Source: Gigantopelta aegis (lineage: Eukaryota > Mollusca > Gastropoda > Neomphalida > Peltospiridae). From it: a DNA stretch of 64,000 bases. This document shows, one piece after another, positions 36,601 to 47,600 of the stretch (positions are counted from its first letter, which is position 1; each line of letters opens with the position of its first letter). Under the pieces are notes generated by a model. It saw only the letters and a program-made list of their open reading frames with translations. It was not told where the DNA came from and searched no databases. A program made the position numbers and the translations under genes. Where the stretch lies: positions 98,606,629 to 98,670,628 of the forward strand of contig NC_054704.1 of assembly GCF_016097555.1 (NCBI RefSeq). The letters run 5' to 3'.

Positions 36601-36893
36601 TGGGCCCATGCTGATAAACGTTTTGAGCCTAGACTCAAATCTTTAATCACATGATTACAATTTGTATGGCATTGCCATGGCGTTAAAGTCTCAGACTACT
36701 AGAGTCTTGAGTCTAGAGCTTTAAAAGCACGGGACCTGGCCTGGCGCTTACAAAACTTTTAGAAGTCTAGATTCAAGACTCTAATAAGAGTCTGAGACTT
36801 TAATGTTATGACATCATCATACAAACTGTATGCGTGTGACATCATTAAAGATTGAGTCTAGACTCATAAAGGTTTATAGTCATGGGCTGTGGT
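36601..36893. repeat. Two head-to-head copies of a MITE-like repeat (GTCTAGACT family)
   Basis: Copy 1 (36,601-36,740) reads GGGCCCATGCTGATAAACGT, then GAGCCTAGACTC, GTATGGCATTGCCATGGCGT, AAAGTCTCAGACT and TTGAGTCTAGAGC. Copy 2 (36,738-36,893) carries the same modules inverted, ending GATTGAGTCTAGACTCATAA and GTCATGGGCTG. Each copy has its own inverted ends (AGTCTAGA / TCTAGACT). Relatives: 48,188-48,335, and fragments near 30,035 and 50,705. Confidence 0.7.
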
Positions 36894-38237
36894 CATCTTG
36901 ATGTTTGCAGTAACTCAAAATACATTCTATGTGAAACAGAAACAGTATGTACCAGAGGAACTAGGATTAGTGACTTTCACACTAAAGGTGACATGAAATT
37001 AACATTTTCGATTGTAAAACAACAATAGAACACTCATTATATTTAAAGGCTTAGAAAAAGCAGACAGTTTTTGCTAATGAGACATTGCATAAATGGATAT
37101 ATAAATACTGCAAAAAAGAAGAATACACTGGTATTTTTATGTATATTAGAAAGAAAGAAAAAAAGAAGCAAAATAAAGTACATATTACAAACTGAACATC
37201 TATATATATTTTTTTTGTTATAGATATGAAAAACAAGTATTCTGTTAAATTTTGATATTTTGAAGGTATAACAATTTGAACACAAGTTAACAGACAAAAG
37301 ATCACATACAGTTATATGTACAACCGATAAGCTCTGTATCTGCATTAACACTCGTACAAAAACACTCAAACGGAAGCACCATAAAGTTAATATAAAAAAT
37401 GTAAATAGTACAGCTAATACATGTATATACAAGAATCAATATGACAAGATTAAATTACCACAAACTGCCAATTAAATGTGAACGTACCTGTAATGTATTT
37501 GCATCATAATAAAATTATGTCACTCTGTATATAGGAAACATACATAGTTTTACAAAACCATTTAATATATACAACATTTACATTCTTTAATCTTACATCA
37601 AAATATTACAGGCTAAACATAATGTGCACCACTATTTTAACTCTGGAATGATGTGGTACAAAAATGAAAACTGATATGAATCAAATACAAGATCATTTAT
37701 GCTAAAATGAATAAGACTGTCAGAAATGTATCAAGTCTATCCATCTTGGCTAAAAAAAAGAAAAGAAAAAACCTATCAAGAAGAAACCAATTTCCATTTT
37801 AGTTTCTTCAAACATTTTGAGGTCATTAGGTTATACAATCAACACTTTATGCCAAGTTTTGTTTTTAAAAAGGAATTCACAGATAAATTAGTCTAACAAA
37901 TTCACAATGGCATATCATCATTTAAGATGATAATCTCAAACGTAATGACTGCAGCTTGACAAGATTTGCGGTAAAGAACATACCTAACCTACTGGAGTCA
38001 TCTAACAGATAACCGATTGCAACTAGATTATTGTGTCTCTATCCAATTATGGTTCAAACACATTGATCTCGACTCACCTCAGCTTTTTAGACTTTCTGTT
38101 CAGGAAGAGAGAGGTTAATATTCATTCTGGGTGGGAGTAAATACAGACTGTGTTTTGTGATTAATTCACTGCATACCGTGGACAAATAATTCAAGTTAAG
38201 GGGACATCAGTACGTTGAAGTTCAATTTCAAGAAAAC

Positions 38238-38368
38238 TGTTTGAAACATGTTTTTATAATTGTTTGAAACATATTTTTATAACTGTTTGAAACATGTTTT
38301 TATAACTGTTTGAAACATGCATTTTTATAACTGTTTAAAACATGTGTTTTTATAACTGTTTGAAACAT
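38238..38368. repeat. 23-bp tandem repeat
   Basis: About six units of ACTGTTTGAAACATGTTTTT then ATA, with small length changes. Confidence 0.8.
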
Positions 38369-38627
38369 AAAAATCTCAAATTAATATCTCTTGGACACTC
38401 TTGAGTAGTGTGCAATGAACACACATACAATCATGACTGTGAAGTAGAAAATCTACTTAGTGCAGTTTCTTCTTAGCTAGTAAGTAATAGTCATACTGGC
38501 ATCAGAATTTGGGAAGAATTTTAACATGTCTATAGCATGTCCATAGTCATATGAAACTGTCTGGTCAAGTTTGATGCATTTAGTCAATGGTATGAGTACA
38601 ATGACATATACAGATCATGTCAATCAC

Positions 38628-38800
38628 AATGACACCACTAGAGCACATTGATTAATTGATCATCAGCTATTGGAAGTCAAACATGTGGTAATTTTGAGGT
38701 AACCTGTTATATTTTTCCATTAGCAACAAGGGGTCTTTTATTTGCATTTTCTTACAGACAGGCCTGCACATACCACAGCCTTTGACAAGTCAATTTAGTC
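38628..38800 (-). repeat. Family 1 SINE, tail type b, 5'-truncated
   Basis: Tail AATGACACCACTAGAGCACA (plus-strand reading) followed by part of the core, ending near CACATACCACAGCCTTTGAC. Confidence 0.7.
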
Positions 38801-39207
38801 ATACTGGCCATGGTGTAGAGTAATGCTTATTATCTGGTGACATCACTGAGGTTCAAGTCAAGTCATATTGGCCATTGATGTACATCAACAATACTATTAT
38901 TAACAGTGACTGGTGCAGTCATACTGAACAATGTTGTATGATGATACCTATTTTCAAATGAAATTAGTTATGTTTATTGATCACTTCTATGGTGAAGTCA
39001 ATCAAGTCATATTGGACAATAATATGAAACGATGTGTATTGTCTGGCACAGTTAATCAAGCCATAATTGCTTAATATAATGGCACTTTGTTTGAGTCAAG
39101 TTAATAAATCATTAATATGGTATCGTATAATAAAATATCTATATACGGTTTTCAGCGTTATATAGTTTAGAACATATCACATAAAAGTACAACCTCTATA
39201 GAATAGA

Positions 39208-39272
39208 ATAGATGTTTAATGACACCCCAGCACGAAAAAGACATAGGCTATTGGGTGTCAAACTATGGTATA
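39208..39272. repeat. Short dispersed repeat, second copy at 12,594-12,660
   Basis: GATGTTTAATGACACCCCAG, CACGAAAAAGACATAGGCTA and TTGGGTGTCAAACTATGGTA match the block in FRY intron 1 almost exactly. Both follow a GAAT-type short repeat. It is probably the 3' end of another SINE family. Confidence 0.65.
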
Positions 39273-39496
39273 CAACCTCTATAATGCATTCAGAACCTTA
39301 CTTTATCAAACACTGATAAAGAACAGCCGTCTACAGGAACTTGCAACTAGATAAGACTAAAGAAATTTAAAAAAAGAAGAAGAATATAATATTACTTTTA
39401 TTAATGACCGTAGTTTTTAATAACTAAATATTAAAACAAATGGTCATGTTTGAGAACTTGGAGTTAAAATGGTTAATTTTATAACATTAAACATTT

Positions 39497-39562
39497 GTAA
39501 TCATAAAGTAAGTTTTCTACAAATCATAAAGTAAGTTTTCTACAAATCATAAAGTAAGTTTT
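39497..39562. repeat. 24-bp tandem repeat, three copies
   Basis: Unit AATCATAAAGTAAGTTTTCT then ACAA, nearly perfect. Confidence 0.8.
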
Positions 39563-40321
39563 CATTTTATCTAAATTAAGGGGTGTCTAGTAAAAAAACT
39601 AAATGTACAATTTGATTATTTAGCCAACAAATACATGTATATAAATCATTTTCAAATGTACAATAACAAATTTCATTGTAATGCATACGGTACTTCAAGG
39701 TAGACTGATGCATTAGGGTTGTTTTATTTTTAGTAAAAACTAAAATACAAATAAAACCAATCAATGGAACTGGTTTTTTTAGAACCAATAAATATCTGGA
39801 TATCCATAAAAAGACAAATTTTTACATTTATGTAACAACAATTTTAATATACTGCATACTGACATAGGTTATTTGTATGCTAAAATCTGCAAAAATAAAT
39901 CTCAGTCACAGTTTAAACAGTCTTAAATAAACGTTTCATTAACAAACCATCGGAATGTCTTTCAAACCAATTTCAAGCAAAGTGATAAAATACATTTTTA
40001 TTTAGCCATATAATACAGCATATTCATAACCACATTTTGAGCGTTTTGAAAAAACAGGTATCTTCAGTTTGATGTTATTAAAATACAAATTCCATAAATA
40101 AGACCATGAAAACTGTTTATAAAGTTCATGTGGTCTTAGTTCCAGTGTGGTCGTGTGGTTATGACACACATTGATTAATTTTATCTGAACAATAAAACTA
40201 TTAACATATTCAAGCTCTATCTCGACATACATTTATGACAATCCAAAAGATATTTTGACAAGGTCGTGACGGTATGCTCCCATGAATTCGATCAGGTGTT
40301 TTGTTGATGGATGAACACTAT

Positions 40322-40690
40322 ACTTCCTACTTAACCTTCAAGAGGACTGCCACTATCCAGGATGATGCATCCTTCCTACTTAGCCTTCAAGAGGATTGCC
40401 ACTATTTAGAATGATGAATTTTCGTCTTCAAAACTGCCATTATTCAGGATCCATTCTTACCATCCAGTCTTTAAGAGGACTGCCACTATTGAGGATGATC
40501 CATTCTTACAATCCAGTCTTTAAGAGGACTGCCAATATTCAGAATGATTCATTATCATCCAGTCTTTAAGAGGACTGCCACTATTGAGATGATCCATTAT
40601 TGCATCCAGCCTTCAAGAGGACTGCCACTATTCAGGATGATCACTCTTCCAAGTTAGTCCTGAGGACTGCCACTATTCAGGATGATACAA
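40322..40690. repeat. Degenerate tandem repeat of about 45-55 bp
   Basis: About eight units built around CTTCAAGAGGACTGCCACTA and TTCAGGATGATCCATTCTTA, with variable lengths and a CTTTAAGAGG variant. Confidence 0.75.
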
Positions 40691-42472
40691 GTAACATTTC
40701 CAAAACTTGAATGACAAATCATAGCCAGTTTAAAAAAACAACCAAGACTTTTTAAAAAAATGTATCTTCCCAAACAACTTGTTTTAGATAACTTCCTAAT
40801 CAAGCAAATTAATAATATTCCATTAGGTAAACTGTCTATTCAAGTACGGACATGTAGACATTACAACATTATATCAATAGCAACAATTATCTTTAAACAA
40901 GTAAAACTTGGGTGGGGTGGGCAAGACCCTTGCCAACAATAAATTGTTGGAATTACGTAATTTCTTGTGCATAAAATTTAAATATATTCAAATGCCCATC
41001 TGTTGTAAGTGGCATGTGAATTTAATTGTTTTAAACTATTTCCATGGAATAACTATAACAGATTACTGTCAAAATGTCTGCAAATTATACATTTTAAATT
41101 AATATATTGTTTTACTTTCTGTTTTATTTCAAAGCTGTTTCAAATTTCAGTGATATAAATAAACATGTTGGTGATGTATGCACAAAAGTCAGCAGATGTT
41201 TCTCAGCGTAATTAAAATCTAATTTTGTCTCTCGTCACCTTTGTGTCAACAGGACACCTGTCTAAGCTGCCATTTTGAAACATTTTCTTGACCTAACAAG
41301 TTGCCCTCAATAAAACCTTTTTAATAGCTATGGAATATTATTTTTAATAATAATATCACAGAAACTTAAGACTAGACCTGTACCCAACTAAACCTTACAA
41401 CCTACTGCAAGAGCAATCAGTCAGTTTAATCATCTATTTTACAACACAAATTAAGGATCATAAAAATCCAGATAACAATAACAAGTTACTTTAACATGCA
41501 CTTAAATAAAATAAAAAATCCAGATTGTATTTATTTATAGCTGTGTATTTGAAACGGCATTTGCAAATGATTGTGAACCCGTTCTCGTATCTTCAAAACA
41601 TTTAGAAACAAGTTCCCAGCACCAGAACAGTTTCGAATACACCATAGAAATCTTACTGATGACTTTAAAAAGTGAAAGAAAAAGTATATTTCAGTTGAAT
41701 GGTGTATCAAACACTCAATGTTACACTCTTTATCCAAGCAGTAACATTACTATTCATGCAGTGTGATTACTATTACTACAATAAATAATAAAATTCAGAT
41801 TAACTTGTAGATAAAAAAATGTAAGAGTCACACCTTCGCTAGACAACTTATTATCTGGAAATTCTTAAATGAATAACAGACCTAGTAATTAACTGAAATG
41901 TTTAAAGACAAAGAGCTGAATTTACAAAACATAGTTAGACTTTAGTCATATGTGTAGCTTTCATAAACATCTGTGCACATTTAATAATATTTTATGACAG
42001 ATGTAGGTATTTAGCCACACACAAGAATAAAAAAAATTAATTCAACTGAAAATGTATACAACATGATATGTTTAAAAAACCCATACGTTTAGAATCCATT
42101 GGAATCAAATAACCTACCCACTTGAATAGAAAAACCTGAGGGTTAAAAAAATAAAAACAAAAAAACTGAAAAGAAAGTCAACCAGGTATCTGTGGCTATT
42201 ACACACACCTATGCATAATGATACAATGTTGCAGCGTAATACAGGCAACCCACCGACTGAGAAGACAAAAGAAAAAAAAAAGTAAAACAAGGCAACCGAA
42301 CTTGGTATAACTCTTCCTGGTACTGTCCTGCAGTGGTGTATAGAAGACCTGCTTCTGAAATGTAGCCAGTCCTGTGACAAGGCGACTAGTGAAACGGTCG
42401 TTCATAAAGATGATGGTGATCAGATGTAACTCTGGAACTGTCACTTTATACTGACAAAGTGTGCAACTGTCG

Positions 42473-44655
42473 TCAGTCAATAAATTCAACATAGTTTTCT
42501 GGAATCAAACCGTATCTTCCATTTATTGAACCCTCAAGCCAATGAGGTTCTCTTGAATGTTTGACTGGAAAAAAGAAAAAGAAAGAAATATATGAAAGGC
42601 TTTAATATATCTTAATTACCAAGTCTTATGCAGCAATCGGTTTTACTTCTTTAGGTTAGTGTTGTTTAATGGAAAATCAATGTATACTACTCAAAAGAAT
42701 TTAAGGGTCAAAAATTTATAACCAAATAAGTTTCAGAGTGTATTAGATTGATGATGTAAACTACACCAAAAATTTAATTTATTGTTCCATATTTACAAAA
42801 AACCACAAATAAACGTCACTGTATACAAGAAAGTCACATGACATGCTGTCAAAGTTGAAGGTTGTCAAACATGGATTTTACACATTAGAACATTCGTTTA
42901 ATAGTGTGTGAATCCACCCCTGGCGCAAATACACTTGACACATCGTTGCCTCATGCTGTTGATCAGACGTCTGAAGAACTCTTGGGGAATGGCCTGCCAC
43001 TCTGCCATAAGAAGTTGACCCAGATCATGAAGGTTGGCCGGAGGGGCATGGTTATCCCGAACTCTCCTGCCTAATTCGTCCCAGGCCAAGTCAGGCGAAT
43101 ATGCTGGCCAATCCATCCTGGCGATACCTTGTTGTCTGAGAAAGTCCGTTACCACCATGGCGCGGTGGGGTCTGGCATTGTCATCCTGCAGAACTGCCCC
43201 GCCGCCAATCTGCTGAAGGCCTGGTAGAACCAACGGCCGGATAATCTCATTCAGATAGCGGATTCCATTCAAATTGCCATCCACCACATAGAGGGAGGTC
43301 CTGTGGTGGATAGAGATGCCGCCCCACACCATGACGCTGCCACCACCGAACCAGTGACGTTGTCTAACGTTAACGTCAGCGAAGTGCTCCCCAGGACGTC
43401 TGTAGACACGAACCCGACCGTCGTTGAACTGGAGACTAAACCTGGACTCATCAGTGAACATCACTTGACCCCACTGAACACGTTGCCACCGCAGATGAAG
43501 CGTGCACCAGTGACGTCTGGCCGTTCTGTGATGTGGTAGGAGTGGTGGTCGAACAGCCTGGCGACAGCAGCGTAGATTATTGGCTCTCAGACGATTGCGT
43601 ATGGTTTGATCAGACACTCGAGTTCCAGTTGCAGTCCGCAGATTGTCACGTAATCGGCGTACAGTTGACGTAGAGCCATATTGGTGATGTAGCGGTCCTC
43701 TCTATTTGTAGTGCTTCGGGGTCTTCCCGAATGTGGACGATTTCGAACAGAATTCGTTGCTTGGTACCGTTGCCACAGTCGGCCAACGACACTCTGACTG
43801 ACACCAAGTCTCAGAGCAACATTTCTTTGCGTATTGCCATCCTGAAGCCAAGCAATAGCCCTTCCTCGATCTTCGATAGTCAGTTGAAGTCGTACCATTG
43901 TCAAATTTGGAGTGTGCACCATACACGAACGCAAGCTCCAATTATACGGAAATTCAGCATTGGGAACATGGAATACACGTGCAAAGCGTGCAAATGAAGC
44001 GCTTTGTGAAAAAGCAAGTTATGGGCACTTAGCAGACCTTTCGCTTTCGCCCTAATTTACATGCAAATGTAAGCATGTTTTCGCCATTAGAACTAGTCGA
44101 AAGTGTCAATGACAGTGGAGTTTAATTCATTTATGGGTTGCTTAGACCCACTTTCGTCAAAATGGAACAATACCATGTGTGACATTATGGTCTAGCTAAT
44201 ATAATTGACATTCAGAAAATAATGTCGAAACTATCGTCTGACCCTTAAATTCTTTTGAGTAGTATACATTTGCTTTCAATGGAGATACAGCTTATATTTA
44301 CCGATAGGGTTTTCTCTGTATGTCCTAGTGATATGTAAAACTAAAATTACAGAAATGATTAACTATTTTAGGAATGTGATCCCCATTTAAAAATAAAAGC
44401 TGAAAATTCTATACCACACATAAATAAATGTAATTTTTCATTATTTCAGATCAAATCTCATCTGTATACTTTGTGAAGATTGTTTTATGTACAAATAAAA
44501 GGAGCTGAAATCAGACAAAAAACTATTTTAAAGATCACATCTCTGCATTTTGAAGAAACAAGTAATAATCCTAACCATTATAAATGAGCTGATTTGCTTC
44601 AAATGACAACTCGGTTTCATTCTCAGCTGTACACTGGTATAACGCCCGGACCGTC
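42473..44655 (-). CDS. GRAF C-terminal SH3 exons (two)
   Basis: Exons 44576-44655 and 42473-42564 encode [27 protein letters not shown] and [20 protein letters not shown] then PENYVEFID and a stop. The ALYxC start, the ELSF turn, the EPHWLEG specificity motif with its Trp, and the PENYV end are all standard SH3 landmarks. In GRAF the SH3 binds FAK and dynamin. A Tc1 transposon lies in the intron between the two exons. Confidence 0.95.
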
Positions 44656-47600
44656 CTGAAAACAACAAACACATATGAACATTAAAATAGTTTTAAACGT
44701 ATATTATCTACAATGAGAAATCTTGCAAGGTTTGAAAGGTAGGGTGGTTACTGTGAGCAAGTATGGTAAAAAAAAAGAGTTTAAGGTACTGCTAAAATTT
44801 GGAACTGAGAAGTTTCTTTCTATTTATACATACTACAGGGACAGGGACTAAAATAGCACCTTGGCCAGTGGAAATGGTAGGGCTCTGGGGTCATTTTCCT
44901 TAAGACTAAAGTACTAATCAAAATTATACCAAGGTGATTTTCCAGTCTTATCCCTGGAATAAAAACCATAAAAATGTGTCAGTGTTATCATGACCTGTTA
45001 TGGTATTCAAATAACCGGTCCAAAAACCGACAATAAATGACCTTTTATAGACAGAAATATGAGATGTATTTACAATTTTACTGCAAAACTTATTTAATTT
45101 AAAACAGACTATAAAAGTCCTAAGCTTATTTAAAGTTATAAGCAATTTCCCTCTCTTATTCTCCAGATGGAAAAAGGAATAAACAGCTTTCACAAGTTTA
45201 CTAACTGTAACGGAGACTGCAGGTCCACGTACCATATTGATACCAGAAATAATACACCTGTCATTTCCAATACAATGAAGTTCAATAAACTGCTTTGTTA
45301 GATTAAGATTTAAAAAAATTATTGATTATGGATACATCAGTAATTTTGTTGTTAGCAAATTTATATAATTATTTTAATTATTTGATTTAATATGCTGGAC
45401 TGCTATGTATTCTTACACTTAGTACTTGTGATTTCACCTCTCAGGTGTAATCAATATCAACCTGGGTTTTATAGTCTGTTTCAAATTACATAAGTTTTGC
45501 AGTAAAATTGTAAATACATCTCACATTTCTATTTATAACAGGTCATTTATTGTCATTTTTTGTACTGGTTGTTTGAATACCGGAACACGTCATAATAATA
45601 CTGACACATTTTTATGGTTTTTATTCCAAGGATTTTCATAACTAATATATAAGACTGGAAAATCATCTGGGTATATTTTGATTAGTACTTTAGTTGTTAT
45701 TTTAGCTAAGATCATGCCCAAATGATTTACATAAATTAACTAACAGACACTAACATTATGTATTAGCAAAGGTGTGGAGTTTTGCCAATATAATCATAAG
45801 ATTATAGAACAATGCGTTTACTGCACTCCTTACCGTCCTGGCGGTTTGTTTGTGCTGCTGGATGTGCTACCTATACTCCCAGTCATGCTGGTATGCAGTG
45901 ACGAGTTCCTGTAAAATACAACACAATACAACACTTATAAATAACGGTTTTCACTTGTGGGTCAACACCAATAAAAACCCAAGATACATTTGATTAAGAC
46001 AGGGCAACACACCTCAGTATTTTACAAGTAAGTAATGTTTTTATTAATTCCATTTTCATTCAAATCAGCCTTTTAACAAAACATTGGCATGTGAAAAGAA
46101 GCGTTGTGAGTACTGGTAAAGACTGGGTCCAACGTGTATCCAAAGTTCAAGGTCCATAACTCTCATTACAAATGGGTGACACCAGTAGGGGACTAATAAG
46201 CAGCCTCTTACTTACAAACATGTTGAACACTCGGAGAATACTTATCTTTCTTAATACTTGCAATGAAAACATAGCAAGACATTTTACTTTACAAACATCA
46301 TTTGCGTCTTAGGAAAACCCCACCTAAACACATACTAACATGTTTGAGAATGACTACAATAACAACTTATTAAATGTGTTACTTACATGACTGGGGTTCC
46401 TGGGGCACTATAATCGTTTGATGATCTTTTCTTGACACTGCCGCTGCAAAACAAAATTAAACAGTAAGAATAACATAAAAACAGCACAAACAGCACAGCC
46501 AGGCACTGTTATGTTTGGATTACTTTCCACAGATATTATAACATTTGTTTCATTTTGTACTTACATGTCTTACATGAAAAGCACACATGAAAGATTCACA
46601 CCTACTGGTGCTTCAAAACACCATTAACAGCAAGAGATCTTTTATATGCAACCTGTGCACCACGACTGGTACATGAAAGGCCGTGGTATGTGCAATCCTG
46701 TCTATGGGATGGTGCATATAAAAGATCCCTTGCTGCTAATCGAAAAGAGTAGCCCACAGACAGGATAGCACATACCACGACCTTTGATGTACCAGTCATG
46801 GTGCACTGGTTGGAGCGAGAAATAGCTCAATGGGCCCACCGACGGGGATCGATCCCACACCAACCGCGCATTGAGCGAGCGCCTTACCACTGGGCTACAT
46901 CCCGCCCCCTAAATAAAATGTGTTGAGTGCATTGTTAAATAAAATATTTCTTTCTTTTATATGCATCTTCCCACAGATGGGACAACACATACCACAGACT
47001 TTAATATATAAGGCACTGATTGGGACCGGAAAAACTGGGTTGTCATGCCATGACCTAAAAAGACCAGGCCCTTATAAGGGCCCCTATGAGCAATCTAGGC
47101 AGACATCTCAACACCAACTAGATTATAGTAACGAGCTACTCTTGGCAAACTAAGTTCCAAAACATATATAGCTCTCCCTTTTCCAATGCGCCAAATTTCC
47201 TTCATTCAAACTGCACACCTTTTGACCTTTGGCATTAATCCTGAGACATTCCAAATTCCATAGCACCCAAACCAACCCCCCGCCTGCTACTGGCCCCAGT
47301 TGGGCTGCTGGTGCTCTCTTGCACCTGCCAGTGCAGGCGGTCCCTTCTCCCACCCACCCCAATCCTTTCCTGTCCTGGATGGAGGAGACGGCTGAGGCCG
47401 GCACCTGTGCCCATGACAGGCGTGAACTAAAACAGCTTGCTCTGAATGTACACGTTAATCCCTACACCATACCATACTGGAAAAATACCAATTAGAGGAC
47501 TGAGGTCAGTGAGGTGGTTATCTTATAATCACGAACCTCTGGCGAGTGCTCTACTAACCAAGCTAGGTCCCAGCCCTGGAGAATAGCCGATTGCGATGAT

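Larger units (their letters stand above)
31760..42472 (-). other. Presumed long GRAF 3' UTR or downstream region
   Basis: From the GRAF stop codon leftwards there is no further exon. Sense-strand AATAAA signals are frequent; the one near 31,826-31,831 (TTTATT on the plus strand) is the most distal before the convergent neighbour's end. If transcription runs that far the 3' UTR would be about 10 kb. Contents: SINE copies (33,241, 34,839, 38,628), a MITE pair (36,601-36,893), tandem repeats (38,238, 39,497, 40,322) and a short repeat fragment at 39,208-39,270. The rest is very AT-rich and shows no gene. Confidence 0.35.

Noticed and set aside
37043-37432. 129-codon minus-strand open frame rich in Phe, Leu, Ile and Cys
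   Set aside because: The hydrophobic look is produced by the T-rich composition of the strand. There is no recognisable family, and it lies in the presumed GRAF 3' region.
43034-43539. Plus-strand open frames opposite the Tc1 transposase
   Set aside because: They are antisense shadows of the transposase reading frame, with no independent support.
44948-45235. 95-codon minus-strand open frame in a GRAF intron
   Set aside because: It falls within the left arm of the foldback element and shows no known domain.
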